Shown: positions 11,257 to 23,519 of the stretch, one piece after another
Layout: every line of letters starts with the position of its first letter
How positions within the stretch are numbered: position 1 is the stretch's first letter
Assembly: GCF_922984935.1 (NCBI RefSeq)
Contig: NC_060074.1
Location: 52,791,501-52,855,500, forward strand
DNA length: 64,000 nucleotides
Origin: Meles meles
Lineage: Eukaryota; Chordata; Mammalia; Carnivora; Mustelidae
Direction of reading: 5' to 3'
The notes under the pieces: model-generated
The model's database searches: none
What the model was told of the DNA's origin: nothing
The model's input: the letters and a program-made list of their open reading frames with translations, nothing else
Made by a program: the position numbers and the translations under genes

Positions 11257-12449
11257 GAAACTACTGTCTACACCTAAAATTTGGTAAACTGTAACTTAAA
11301 AAAATGTTTAAGACACAGTCTCAGGAAAATTTCTTATTATACTATAAAAAATCATAAAAATAACATTTCAGAGAACATATAATAGGTGACTGGAAATACG
11401 TAATGTCTGCTTAAGAAATGATACCTAGCTCTTTAAAGTAGAAAATAAAGCCACATCAGCAACTATTTTTTTTTAAAGCCAAATTTTATGTCTTTAGCCC
11501 ATTTTGGTAGGACAGTTGGAAATTTGGTTATTTATGTATAATAATACATATTTCATATGGGCTATGAATTACATTCTAATGAAATAAACTCACCATGTAA
11601 AATGCCATGAAGCTTTCTCTCCTTTTTTAAGAAAGCCTTAAGTTGAATTTGTATTAACAAGGTTTGTTAAAATGTTCTTTTTGGTAATGTTACTATTGAC
11701 CTTATTTAAGAATAGAGACCTTGGCTATGAAGCTATGAGTAAAAATTAAAATAATGTTTTAGCATAGATAATTTTAAAATAATTCATATTTGGTCTATTA
11801 ACATTATCTGATATTTCCCCCACATAGTCTACTTCTTAGATGGCTTTTTGGTTCTCATGTTGTATATCTAAAATTTTAAAAAAACTTATAAAAGTTAATT
11901 ATCTAGAAACTATTTAAAGTATAAATTATGCTAATATGTTAATAATTACTGGATCTGCATTAAATCCAACAGTGTTTATGTTCTATAAAATACTGAAACA
12001 ACATTGGTTTATTGTCAGCTAGAAATCTGTAATTATACTAAATGGTAGCCATACAATTTTAATGTTCTTAAAAATTTGTGATAAAATCTATAACTTTTCA
12101 GAGTACTTCTTACCTTAGTAAACACTGAACACTGGGTAGGAAGCAAAAAAAAAAAAGTAAGATTAAGGACTGCATAAAAATATTAAAGGGATTAAGATCC
12201 TTGAGCCCACAGTAAAGCACTGTCTTAATTACTACTATCTGCAGTAACAAATATCTTAATCTATGACCAAAATCACTGAAAGTTGCTTTAAAACTGTTCC
12301 AGTTTAGCAGCAGGAATGTAGTCAAATGTGAAATTTTTCTCATTTGTATTTAAAGATTCAAAAAATGAAATAATAAGATAATTTGTCATTAGGTTATGAA
12401 CTACTTCACTGCAAAGTCTATATAACTGAACAAAAGGCATTTATAATTG
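11257..12449. other. AT-rich intron sequence
   Basis: No young repeat. Probably contains decayed repeats I cannot place. Confidence 0.5.
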
Positions 12450-12660
12450 TTTTTGTCATTGTAGGAGTCACGGTTTTTTGAGTTCTCTCTCCGTGCCACG
12501 GTACTTTGTGTGTATTACCTTATTCATTTCCTTACGAGTCTATGGAGTCATTACACTTAGAATTTCTGTTGTGCCTTCTGCAAGTAAAGGAGTTTATTCA
12601 AGGTCATATGGCTAGTACATGATGAATCTGGAATTCATCGTCAGGTGGATCATTCACATG
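12450..12660 (-). repeat. MIR (diverged)
   Basis: GTGTATTACCTTATTCATTT, CAAGGTCATATGGCTAGTAC and a following TGGAATTCA fit a diverged reverse MIR. Confidence 0.5.
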
Positions 12661-12760
12661 TGAAACACCACAGTTAGTCACCCAAGTCTCCATTTCTCCG
12701 CAGTTTTCAGCCTAATGCTTATTAGAATATAGTAAAACATTTTGAAAAAAAGGTGGTAGA

Positions 12761-12897
12761 GGGTTTTGAAGGGTCAGGGGTGGGAGGTTGGGGGAACAGG
12801 TGGTGGGTAATGGGGAGGGCACGTTTTGCATGGAGCACTGGGTGTTGTGCAAAAAGAATGAATACTGTTACACTGAAAAAATAAATAAAATGAAAAA
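12761..12897 (+). mobile_element. Very short LINE-1 3'-end insertion (sense)
   Basis: Same L1 3'-UTR subfamily as at 6515 (GGGGGAACAGGTGGTGGGTA, GGTGTTGTGCAAAAAGAATG). A 16-bp TSD ending AGGTGGTAGA is at 12745-12760 and 12898-12913. Confidence 0.85.
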
Positions 12898-13049
12898 AAA
12901 AAAAGGTGGTAGACTATCTTTATGTATTTTTAAATGAGATTCTGAATGTTCAACTCTAAAAGCCTTTTTAAATGTATATAAAAATAATGATACAAATAAT
13001 TTTAGAATATTATCCCAAAGAATTTCATAGTTTGTTTTCTAGGAAAATT

Positions 13050-13248
13050 TTTTTTTAAGATTTGATTCATTTATTTATTTTGGAGAGTGAGAGAACAGGG
13101 GTAAGGGGAGAGGGAGAGAGAGAATCTCAAGCAGACTCCGTCCAGATGCAGAGCTCCATGCAGTGCTCCATCTCACAACCCCAAGGTCATGACCTGAGCC
13201 AAAACCAAGAGTCTGACGCTCCCAACTGTCTGAGCCAACCACATGCCC
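13050..13248 (-). mobile_element. Can-SINE, older
   Basis: Antisense; GGTCATGACCTGAGCCAAAA and a diverged end. Imperfect TSD CTAGGAAAATTT / CTAGGAGAGTTT. Confidence 0.85.
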
Positions 13249-13359
13249 ATCTAGGAGAGTTTTCTAAAACAGGATTTAATGCTATCAGTACCAAAAAGGA
13301 GACATTTTAAATACAATCTGAAATGACACGAGAGGGTAATATATTACGTATTTATATGT

Positions 13360-13883
13360 AGTAAATTAACACAGACTTAGTGGCTTGAAACTATGCACAT
13401 TTATTATGTCACAATTCCTGCAGGGCAGGCGAACTCTTGCTTCAGCCTCTCACATGGCTACATTCAACATGTGAGCCAGGGCTGCAGTCACATCTCAAGG
13501 CCTGACTAGGGAAGGATCTATTTCTAAGTTAATGTAATTGTTGTCGGAATTTAGTTTCTTCCTAGTTGTTAAACTGAGAGGTTCCGTTCCTTGTTGGGTG
13601 TTAGCCAGCAGTTTCTTGGGATCCGAGTCTCTCCATAGACAGCTTATAACATGGCAGCCTATTCACCAGAGCCAACAACGGAGAGACTCAGTAGAGAATC
13701 TGCTACCAAGATATAAGTTACAGTCTTAGATAATACAGTAGTGATATCCTCTCATCTTTGTTACATTCTCTTCCTCAGAAGCAAGTCGCAGGTTCTGCCT
13801 ACATTCAAGGGAAAAGGCCCACACAGGGGCCTGAATAGTGGGAGGTGGGGATAATCAGGACCATCGCAGAGACCATTTGCCAC
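13360..13883 (-). mobile_element. MaLR LTR (MLT1-type)
   Basis: About 520 bp, from CAGACTTAGTGGCTTGAAAC with CACATTTATTATGTCACAAT to ACCATTTGCCACAGAAA. No internal retroviral region is next to it. Confidence 0.7.
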
Positions 13884-14004
13884 AGAAAATAATACAGAAA
13901 TAAAGAAGTGAGTAGTCATTGGTAGGAGCTAAAGAAAAATACCCTTTTTATCAGTATGTTCCTAAAACACAAAACCAGGTGGCATTTCCTGTAGTACCCA
14001 CCCA

Positions 14005-14310
14005 ATTCACTCTCTGTCTCATGTTCCCCACATTCGATTACTGTTTCAGCTTAATGACCACTTCTTCAGAGAAGCTTTCCCTGACCTACCCCTCCCTAAC
14101 CACCAGAGGCTCAATTGCCTGCATGCTTTTATACTCTGAACATCTCTCAAACACATTTGTGATTTTACATTTGACAGCTTTCATTTGTGTTGGCTATTTG
14201 ATGACTGATTAAGCTGTGAGGGAAGAAACCATATATCATTTTTGTTCAGCATTTTACCCCTGTCACCCAGCGCAGTATATAACCCAGAAAGAGGAACTCT
14301 GAAAACAACT
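14005..14310 (+). repeat. LINE-2 3' end
   Basis: TTCAGAGAAGCTTTCCCTGA, followed by AAGCTGTGAGGGAAGAAACC and a TTTTGTTCAGCATTTTACCC block, matches the L2 3' end. Confidence 0.7.
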
Positions 14311-14324
14311 TGACTGAAGGAACA

Positions 14325-14467
14325 GATGTTAAGGGCACTGACCTAGAAATCAAGAGACCTAGGTTCTAATGTAAGCTCTTTCACTTATCAGCTGTGCTTC
14401 TTCCCGTCCAGTCAGCTTTCCGAGCCTTAGCTTTTCCAACTGTGAAAGGTCAATTATAACTCAGTGT
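14325..14467 (+). repeat. MIR
   Basis: AGGGCACTGACCTAGAAATC, CTAGGTTCTAATGTAAGCTC and CTTATCAGCTGTGCTTCTTC match MIR in sense. A TA repeat follows. Confidence 0.7.
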
Positions 14468-14475
14468 TATATATA

Positions 14476-14516
<41 letters not shown>
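14468..14516 (+). repeat. (TA)n with short TG interruption
   Basis: AT dinucleotides with GTGTGT in the middle, directly after a MIR. Confidence 0.95.
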
Positions 14517-14519
<3 letters not shown>

Positions 14520-15984
14520 ACAGTTAAAATTTTGCTGCAGTTTTGTGATTTTATACAGTTAACCAATTTGTTAACCAGTAAATTTCCACTACATTGAATT
14601 TTTTCCCCAGAGTTTTCAGAAACTAGTCCTCCATTTTTTGATCAATGATTTTGAGGTTTTAACCGGTTTGCAACAAGTCAAGTCCGGGGACGGGAGAAAT
14701 AACACGAGAAGCCAAAATCAACATCTGGAAGAAGATTTATAATTTAAAGAACACTCCTGATATTCTTCAGAGTTTGTATTTGAATACCATCGCTATGATA
14801 TGATTCAAAATGCTCTGCTTTCCTCTAGACAAATCAAACTCTCACCAGAAAACAAAAAGACTACCTTGTAAGCATGCTATTCCTTTAAGATGTTGGCTTT
14901 CTGCCTTTCCCGTCAGCTGCCCAGTCCCCCGTATGGACCCAGAAGGCTTGCTGAATTAGAGGGTGGCACAGACTTAGACCAGTGACATCCTGAGAAAAAC
15001 ACAAAGCTCTAAGGAAGAAGACAGGCATGTTAGAATTCCCTGTGCTAGAGTAGGAGACAATTATGTAGACTGTATTAGCATCACAATAGCACAGCTGACA
15101 CACTTGGCCTGTTTCCATCATTACTGAATGTTGCCCTTCTTTAGTAAGTGCTGAGAAGTTCTCCTACCAGCCCGCGTTAAGTCTGGTTTGTGAACTGCAT
15201 CTGATGTATGCAATAAATAAACTTGGTGGTGTGTTCGGTATCCAGTCTTTGACATGACTAGTGCTGGAGGAAGATAAATACTGCATGGGAACCCCAGGAG
15301 CAATATGTTACTCTACCATTCCCAACATCATAAGTCAAGCTCGTGCTTATTGAAATTTTTGTCATTGGTTGTTTCGCTGGAACAGCACAGTGTCCCGGGG
15401 GTAACTAATGGCTCTCCTTCAGCCTTTCCCGGCTGGCTCATTTATAGTATGTTCGGGACAGAAGAGGGAAATCCGTTGACAGTGGGGACTGAGTGTATAT
15501 TTGCAAGTTTTCTCTCAAAATAAATCAATGGGTCCTCTTAGAACAGTTTTTGTTTTTTTTTTAATCTGAATTCATGCTGTACTTAGTCGTGTATCTTCTA
15601 CACTGAAAGACCCTGATTATGGAATTTATGTTTTCCTGTGTGGCCTGTGCGTGAAAAGCACCGCAGCACACAAACCTGAACAGGGGGAGTGGCAAGTGAG
15701 AGATGGGTGGCACTTCGGCTGCATTTTCTTCGTAACTTGGGTTTAGAAAAATGCTTGAGTCGAGACCTTGAGTAATACCTATACTAGTGCAATTCTGAGG
15801 AGTCTTGAAAGTGATGTATGGTATGCTTCTCCCTGAAAGGACATCTGGACCAAAGTTAAGTTGCTTATTTCCCATTTTATTCATCTAATCTACAGCAGAA
15901 GTGCGCAGGCTCAGAAAATAATCAGGCTGCTCTGCTATGGGGGGGGTGATGAGCCCCTCGAGGTCTGTATCCACAAGAAAACAA
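14517..15984. other. Repeat-poor block with scattered CpG
   Basis: Nearly 1.5 kb without recognised repeats, with several retained CpGs (for example CCCGCG at 15171, CCCGGG at 15394). Candidate for conserved non-coding sequence, not shown. Confidence 0.4.
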
Positions 15985-16235
15985 CCACCATTGTAGGTAG
16001 CATTCAGTGAGCACTTACTAGTATGATGCACTATTTAAGTGTTCTACATGTTAACAATGAATAAGCACAATGACCCTCTGAGGAAGGTGCTAGTATCATG
16101 CCCGTTTCATAGAGGAAAGAACTGAGGCCCCGTGAGGTACATATAATTGCCCAATATCACCCATCTAGTATGCGGCAGAACAGAATTCACACCCAGGCAG
16201 TGGGAGTCAGTCTGTAAGTGCACTGGTGTGTTCTT
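15985..16235 (-). repeat. MIR
   Basis: AGTGAGCACTTACTAGTATG, CATGCCCGTTTCATAGAGGA, AACTGAGGCCCCGTGAGGTA and CACCCAGGCAGTGGGAGTCA match reverse MIR along most of its length. Confidence 0.8.
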
Positions 16236-17023
16236 GATCTTACTTAATCATATCTGCATATAATCAGAATTCTTTCCCTTTGCTGCATAAATAGAGATAT
16301 TAAAATGCTATGGAAGCATTCCTTTTGAGAAGAATTATGTACCCTACGTTTACATTGTTAGACTAGATTATTAATAATTGAGCAACATAATTGTTAGCAT
16401 GTTCCATAATATAATCGCAGACATTGTTTGAGTTAATAAGATGGGGTTGCCAACTTACATTAGTTTTTCTGGGTTGTGTTTTTTTTCCTTTGTAACTCAT
16501 AATTCAAAAATATAATTAGATTTTCTTGTTGGCTTTGCAGACAAGAATGCTGAATAAATATAGACTAGGAAGGTGCATTTTAATAAACACTGATAATTGT
16601 TAATGAGACCAAGTAGCACTTTGGAAACAAATTTTGCATAAACTTACTTTCTCCGTATATATGTATATATACACACATATATAATACTTTTAATAAATAT
16701 AAAGTAATTGTAAGTCATAAGAGAAAATTATATAGTAATTTCTTATAAACACATATATGTGAGACAAAGAGAGAATGAGATGGAAAGCCCAGAAGGAAAA
16801 AGAGTATGTACCAGACAGTCATGCAGCTAATATCTAAAGAATGTCAGTTGGTGCCAGATAATGTTCTAGGGACTGAATGCAAACACATCAACAAATATGT
16901 GTTTGTATTTCATACCTTTTTCTTGGTTTAATTAAAATCTTAAGATGGAAACTGGCTAATGAAAATAACTGAACAGCATATTTATTTATTGTTTATTTAT
17001 AAATTTGTTAATTAAAAAATTTG
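16236..17023. other. AT-rich intron sequence
   Basis: A TATATA/CACACA stretch at 16657-16685. Nothing else recognised; 17228-17939 also unassigned. Confidence 0.5.
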
Positions 17024-17227
17024 GGGGGCATCTAGGGCGGCTCACTCAGTTAAGCGTCTGCCTTCAGCTCAGATCATGATCCCAGGGTCCTGGGATTGAG
17101 TTCCTCATGGGGCTTCCTGCTCAATGGGGAGCCTGCTTCTCCCTCTCCCTGCTTGTATGAGCTCTCTCTGTCTCTCTCTCTTGCTCTGCTCTCTCTCCCT
17201 AATAAATAAATAAAGTCTTTCTAAAAA
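17024..17227 (+). mobile_element. Can-SINE, diverged
   Basis: Diverged head (GGGGCATCTAGGGCGGCTCA), then TCATGATCCCAGGGTCCTGG and a tail at AATAAATAAATAAAGTC. Confidence 0.88.
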
Positions 17228-17939
17228 GTTTAAATTTTCTTTTTTTTAAATTATGATGTCCCTATTGAAGGAAGTCTTTCAGATAAACTAATTCAGACAG
17301 CTTTTTGGTGTATCTTATTCTTATACATACATAGAATTTTTCTGTAAATAAGCAAAATGAATTAATCAAGCAGCTTCTTCATATTTGGAGACTGACACTT
17401 TCAAATCACTTTTCAGTGCAGATTTGCTGGTATAGTTGCTGGTTTTCCAACCATCTATTCTCAGTGCTGTCAAGATGATCAGTGACATAGGCTCTCTGAA
17501 AACTTTTCATCCCTGGGATTATCTTTCAGATTCCCACAACCATTCAGTAAATTTTCATTTTGGTACTTTCTGGATTTTACTAGAAGTACCAAAGGAAAGT
17601 TTTTCAGGCAATAATCGGGATGTATTTAACTGTCCATTCATTTAAATGCTCATCAATTAATAATTACTGAAATTGCAATTGGCTAGTTATTACTCAAAGA
17701 GAAAAAAAAAAAGTTTGCTGTGCTCAAGCCATGACAACTATAATACAGTTTTCTCTCTAGGAGCAAAGTAAGGTGATACTGATTATAAAATATATCACTG
17801 TTTCAGAGATGGTATAATAATACCTGTGTCAAGAACTGAAGGAACGGTTATATTTGGCCTCCTCTGGAACTAGTGAGGGATAGCGTACAATTTGTGAAGC
17901 ACTTTGTGGAAAAATGTTGGTAGGCTAGTCAGCTGCCCA

Positions 17940-18838
17940 CCGAAACTTCCTAGCTTGTACTTGTCAGGTCAGTAGAATGAATCCAAGTGATGCCAGACTG
18001 GCGCACGTGGTTGTCTTCCCATCTCCCCAGGGCAGAGTCACTGGCGCGGTGCTGGCCCCTCTTCAGGCTGCAGTATGTGACACCACTTTGGACGGGCTCC
18101 AACCTAGGGCATATTGGAAGAAACAGGTCTACAAGAGAATGTGGGGACGGGGCACGGGGTGCCAGCAAAGTTTGCACAGATCTGCCGTGGGAGGGGACCT
18201 GGAGCTGGGGCCTGGCTGGAGGAGGGTGTCTGCAGGAGAATGCTGGGACTGGGCACACTGGTGCTTGCAGGTGTCTGTGTATCTAGGCTGGGGTTCAAAG
18301 GAGGGATGTGGCACCTGCCAGCTCTTTTGTTCTTGGAGGAGTCTCCCAAGGATCTCTGTGCCTCCAGCACAGGCTCTGAGATTAGTAAATAGATCTCCCT
18401 CCTGTTCGCACCAGGCATTTTTCAACCTGTTGCTTCTATGCTGTATCTCAGCCTGCTGATTTTTGAAGTTGCACACTGTTAAATTGTTAAGCCCTGCTGA
18501 TTATAAGAACTTGTGAAATTAGGCCCCTCTGGTTTTCAAAGTCAAATGTTATGGGGATTCAACTTCCCTTTGGTCTGCTGCTTTCCCCTCTCAGTCCGCA
18601 TGTCTTCCCCTTCTCCTGTGTGCAACCCTGGGGGTCAGTTTAGCTCCCAACTGCCTCTTGAACCTTCCTACCCTCTTTGATGTGGCCTCTTCTCTACAGT
18701 TAGCTGTGGAGAGTCTGTTCTGCCATTCTTCAGGTTGTTTTCTGGGTTATTTCCAGGAATGTGGCTGTTACCTAGTTGTATCCTTGTGATAAGATGAGCT
18801 TAGCACCCTCAGACTCTTCCATCTTCCCTGGAAGTCGC
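17940..18838 (-). mobile_element. Old LINE-1 5'-UTR-like remnant
   Basis: A GC-richer, CpG-bearing block. Read on the - strand it begins CTTCCAGGGAAGATGGAAGA, followed by AACTAGGTAACAGCCACATT, and later CCAGAGGGGCCTAATTTCAC, which resembles a mammalian L1 5' UTR. The rest of that element is not adjacent. Several overlapping open frames of about 90-160 codons on both strands here look like a by-product of base composition. The 17.94 kb boundary is approximate. Confidence 0.55.
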
Positions 18839-19059
18839 TAGTCAACAGTTTTAAATAGTAGTGTGATACCATTTATCTCCACATAATAAAAAGTGGTAAA
18901 CTAAATGATAAATTAAAATAGTGTTCTGGAAGGGAAATTAGCTTCTTACACCTTAAGACGGTATGTGAATTTGGACCACTTTCTAGAAAGCAGGTTATTA
19001 ATAAATATTTTTAAAGTCTTGAAATCAGCATATGATTTATGAAAATATATTGCTTCTAA

Positions 19060-19500
19060 AAATGACCTTCATGAAATAATCAAGGGCATAATAAAAAATG
19101 TACAAAGATGTTCACTGATTTTAAAGTCTAAAATTAGAAACAACTTGAGTGTCCAAGTATAAGGCATTGATTAATAAGCTATTACCAATTGGTAAAATAG
19201 ACTACCACAGAGGCATTAAAAACAAAGTTACAGGGGAGTTTAGAGGACCTGAAAGTGTTCATGACACACTGTTTTAGGGAAAAAGTAAATTGCAATTACG
19301 TATTACAGTGTGAATCATCTTTTGCAAGAAAAGTACGTTATAGTTATCCTTAAATAGAAGTCCAGAAAAGTCATTACCATAAGGTAAATACAGTCCTATT
19401 ACAAGTGATTTTTGTTTTACTTTTCATAGTTGTTAATGTTTTCTAATTATTTGCAATGAATATATATTTTTCAAATAATTGTAAGAAGTTTTTTGAAGAC
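19060..19500 (+). repeat. Ancient L1 (L1M-type) 3' end
   Basis: Diverged AAAGATGTTCACTGATTTTA, AACTTGAGTGTCCAAGTATA and a TTTTCTAATTATTTGCAATG end follow the order of ancient L1M 3' ends. Confidence 0.55.
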
Positions 19501-20627
19501 CAATATACAAATTATACACAAGTTTTTCCTTACTACTGGGGGCTAAAAAAATGCATATAAGTACAGCAGTAGTATTTTTATTGGCTCAATACGTCCTTTG
19601 GATTTTCTATAGAATTCATGGTTATAGAGCAAGTGTCTACATACTCTGTTCTAATCTCTGAAAGGTGATAAACACTGCCTTAATATCCTTACTTGGAATT
19701 TTTTTCCTAGCAGTTACAGATTTTATACTCCATTTGCTTTAACTGATACTAAATTGACCTTTATTTTTAAAGGCCATTGCAAAGATTCATTCTTCTTGTT
19801 TCCCATATTGTCATTGATTAAGGATCAAGCAGTTGAATATGAGACTTCTATTGCCAAATTGAATTGAAGTTTGAGGCAATTACCTAGAAACTTTACCCTC
19901 AAGATAAGCCAACTTTTGACTATGGGATCAGACAGACTTAAATAAATTGACAAGTTGTCTACTACTTGCAGCTTCTATGTAATATACATTCTCAGTAGAA
20001 GCTATGATCTTTGTACCATTCATTATCTCATTTTTACTCCATTAAAACAAATTTCAGTAATAATAGGAAATGATAAACTCAACAGATAATCACTGTATAT
20101 TATTAACTGGCATGTGCCATCAGCCTCTTAATGTAATTCTGTCCAGTAACTTCCTAATGAGTGGTTATGAGCATGGGTAATTTGTGTGCATGTCAAGAAC
20201 AGAAAAAAATTAAAATGGTGATTTAAAAGACTAGTTTAAAATTAGAAAAATTTTTGAAATAATCTGCTAAACTTCTGACACAATATAGTTTTTAGATATT
20301 CTAGAATACAATAATCTCTAGGTGGCTTAAATAGATGATAAATAAAATGACAGATGATAAATAAAAATGATTTCTTATTATTACTTCTCTTGAGGAGAAA
20401 GAAAATGCAGATCCTTATCCATAAAGCTCCTGATGACAGATTTTCAAAATAACAAAAAAAGAAGGTTATTTTCTCTTAATAAAGAATTTTGCAAATCTAT
20501 TAAAAAATTCTGAGTTGAAACTATATATAATGGTCTACTATACAAGGATATCATTAATATGATATCACTGTATCTAAAAAACATTGATTAGCTGCGTAGT
20601 TTTAACTGTGCTTAAGGAAAAATAGAT
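19501..20627. other. Unassigned AT-rich intron sequence
   Basis: Nothing recognised except TGATAAATAAAATGACAGA-type duplication near 20335-20370 (GATGATAAATAAAATGA twice). Confidence 0.5.
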
Positions 20628-20816
20628 TCTTTTTAAAGATTATTTATTTTAGAAAGAGAGAGAATATGCATGCACATGAACGGGGTTGGGGTAGAGGGAG
20701 AGAATCGTCATGCAGACTCTGATGAGTGTGGAGTCCTGAGCTGAGGCCCAGGAGATCATGACATGAACTGAAATCAGGAGTCAGAAGCTTAACTGACTAA
20801 ACCACCCAGGTGCCCC
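20628..20816 (-). mobile_element. Can-SINE, older
   Basis: Antisense, ending ACCACCCAGGTGCCCC. First of two antisense copies placed end to end. Confidence 0.87.
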
Positions 20817-20828
20817 AGATAGGAGACT

Positions 20829-21016
20829 TTTTATTTTAATTTTATTTATTTATTTGGTAAGAGTCAGTGAGAGAGGGAATACAAGCACAGGGAGTTAGAG
20901 AGGTAGAAGCAGGCTTCCTGCTGAGCAGGGATCGTGATGTGGGCTCAATGATCCCAGCTAGGATCATGACCTGAGCCGAAGGAGAATCTTAACAACTAAG
21001 CCACCCAGGTGCCCCC
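20829..21016 (-). mobile_element. Can-SINE
   Basis: Antisense, 12 bp after the previous copy, ending AGCCACCCAGGTGCCCCC. The two share GGAGACTTT-like flanks. Confidence 0.88.
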
Positions 21017-21739
21017 AAGTGGAGACTTTAAGTTTTTTTCCCTCTCTTTTTGTTCTTTTACTATCAAAGGGAACATGCTGTTTTCATTTTTCTCAGGTTT
21101 TTTTTTTTTGCTTTATATGTATTTTATTTTATTTCATTATAATGTCAATATAATAAAAATTATTTATATTTTAGTAACATTTTTCCATGTTCTAATAGAG
21201 ACCTAATTGTTTCAATATATGTATTTTTGACAATTAGATATACCATTGAACTACTTGAACATTCCTGATTAAAGGAAATCATTTCCCCTCTTCTCTCCAT
21301 TAAGCTATACTGCAGTTAGTTCTGTGTTTTTATAGAGAAAACTCTAAGCCTTGGCCTAAAATCAGGCTATTCTATCATCAGGTACCTTGATTATGGGGAA
21401 CCAGAACTATAGGCCTCTTAGCCATCTACTAAGGAAGAACTTGAGATTATCATGATCTTCAATCTGTTATCTTTTTAAAAATTTAAAACAGGATTACATG
21501 TATAAATTTAATGCTACCTTAAAATAAATATCTAAATGATGAAAAAAGGATAGGTTATTAAATAAAATATATAACAAACCTGTATGTATTATCATTTACT
21601 TATTAAATACACCTGCAAACTGGGAGTTAATTAAAATACCTTTTTAACTTATGAAGTTTTATCTAATTGTCAGAGCTTTCTCTGGGTTTGTGCAAGTCCT
21701 GCTGAAAGACTTACCTTAAAAACTTAAAGCTTTTATAAG
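21017..21739. other. Unassigned intron sequence
   Basis: T-rich at 21020-21190. No element recognised; 22258-22549 is also unassigned. Confidence 0.5.
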
Positions 21740-22257
21740 TTGCCTTTGAGTTAGATTCATTCTATCACAACATTCCTCCCTCCCCCAATGCTATTTTTGT
21801 CATAGCATTTATCACCTTCTGATGTATTCCTGTATATGCCTCCCTCTTCTAGAATGTAAACTCCATAGAGGAAGATATATATTTTTAAATTTTTTTTATT
21901 AACATATAATGTATTATTAGCCCCAGGGGTACAGGTCTGTGAATCACCAGGTTTACACTTCACAGCACTCAACCTTAGCACATACCTTCCCCACTGTCCA
22001 TAACCCAAACCCTCTCTCCCTACCCTGCCCCTACAACCCTCAGTTTGTTTATGAGATTAAGAGTCTCTTATGGTTTTTTTCCCTCCCAATCCTATCTTGT
22101 TTTCATTTATACCTTTCCTATCCTCCCAACCCCCCACCTTGCCTCTCAACTTGTACAGGAAGATATTGTTAAATTGTTTTGTTCACTGATAAATCCCAAG
22201 TGCCTAGAAAATGTGTCTTGTATGTGGTTGGAACACATTAAATATCTGCTAACTTAA
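21740..22257 (+). repeat. LINE-2 3' end, interrupted by an L1
   Basis: The L2-type end (AGAATGTAAACTCCATAGAG, then GTTCACTGATAAATCCCAAG and an AAATATCTG end) is split by the L1 fragment at 21879-22156. Confidence 0.65.
21879..22156 (-). mobile_element. LINE-1 3'-UTR insertion inside an L2 copy
   Basis: T-run, then AACATATAATGTATTATTAG and CAGGGGTACAGGTCTGTGAA, typical of the carnivore L1 3' end in reverse. The TSD AGGAAGATAT is at 21869-21878 and 22157-22166. Confidence 0.85.
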
Positions 22258-22549
22258 TCTTGTCTTGGCCTCTGCTCTGCATTTTCTCTTCTTTTTTCTC
22301 ACTTTCTCTTTCCATCTGTTTATCTCACTCCTATATCTGTGTCATTGTAAGACATTCTCTATATGGCACCCTCCGAAGTTCCAGTCTTAAATCAGCTAGC
22401 AATTCCAGAGGAAATAGAGCTTTAACTTCCTAATAGTCCTAGCAAATTCTCAGAGTATATACTTTTATTAAACTGGCTGGTCCATAGGCCCATTCCTGAG
22501 CCAATCATCGAAATGGGTTATGTGTAAGATGGAAAAAGGGAATGCTTTG

Positions 22550-22690
22550 ATTGTCTTGGGTGTTACTTGGAATTTGGCCTGAGCAACAGCAGCATCCTCT
22601 GGGAACTTGTTAGATATGCAGTCTCAGACTTTCTTCCAGATGAACTGAAATAGAATCTGCATTTAAACAGATTCCCTGTTGATATCCTTT
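22550..22690 (+). repeat. MER5-like hAT-Charlie fragment
   Basis: GCAACAGCAGCATCCTCTGG, then GAACTTGTTAGATATGCAGT fit the MER5 family. Confidence 0.6.
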
Positions 22691-22839
22691 TATACCCCCA
22701 GTTGGAGCTAGAAAGGTGGGAAGGATAGTGTGGTCACCAAACCACAAAAACCAAAAGTGGAAGAAGAATGATTGCTCAAAGAGAGCTTGAATGCTCTTAT
22801 CAGAAGACAAAATGGATATTGGGCATGTGGCAAGAAGAG

Positions 22840-23010
22840 ATACCCATTACAATTGTATGTACTCAGCAATTATTATGTATCAGGCACTGTACTATGCCTT
22901 TTTCAGATATTATATAGTATTCATAACATCATGTAAGACATTATCAGATAGGATACTCTGGACTTCAAGTGACCAAGTAATTTATCCAAAGTTTTTGTTG
23001 TGGAAGCAAT
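22840..23010 (-). repeat. MIR (diverged)
   Basis: TATTATGTATCAGGCACTGT, then GTGACCAAGTAATTTATCCA fit reverse MIR. Confidence 0.6.
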
Positions 23011-23296
23011 AACAGAATTAATCTATAATAAAATGTCAAGTAGTTATAAGTACCCTGGAGAATGATCAAGCAAAATAGAGGGTAGAGCAGTGACCCAGAA
23101 TGATGGGAACAAGGGATTGATTTAGATAGGAAGGTCAGGGTGAATCTGAGGAAATGAATTCTTAGCAGATGCTTGAATGTAGTAATGGATAGCTCATGGA
23201 ATTTACTGGTTAATACCACTCTAGACAGGAAAAAGGACAAGTACAAAGCCATGAGTAAGGAATGAACTTATCATGTTCGAAGAAAAGCAAAGAGAA

Positions 23297-23500
23297 AGGG
23301 ACCTGGGTGGCTCAGTCAGTTAAGCGTCTAACTCGGTTTCAGCTCAGGTCATGATCTCATGGGTCATGGGACTGAGCCTCACTTTGGGCTCTGCTCTCAG
23401 CGAGGAATCTGCTTGAAGATTCTCTCCCTCTACCCATCTCCCCATGCATACATGCACTCTCTCTCTCTCAAATAAATAAATCATTAAAAAAAAAAAAAGC
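23297..23500 (+). mobile_element. Can-SINE, older
   Basis: GGACCTGGGTGGCTCAGTCA to CAAATAAATAAATCATT and poly(A). Short flanking repeat AAAAGCAAAG. Confidence 0.88.
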
Positions 23501-23519
23501 AAAGGAAGGAAAAAAAAAA

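Noticed and set aside
13919..14212. 97-codon open frame
   Set aside because: It runs through an L2 3' end and does not resemble a known protein.
17950..18476. Overlapping open frames of about 90-160 codons on both strands
   Set aside because: They overlap in several frames, have low-complexity composition and lie in an L1 5'-UTR-like block; no splice or conservation support.
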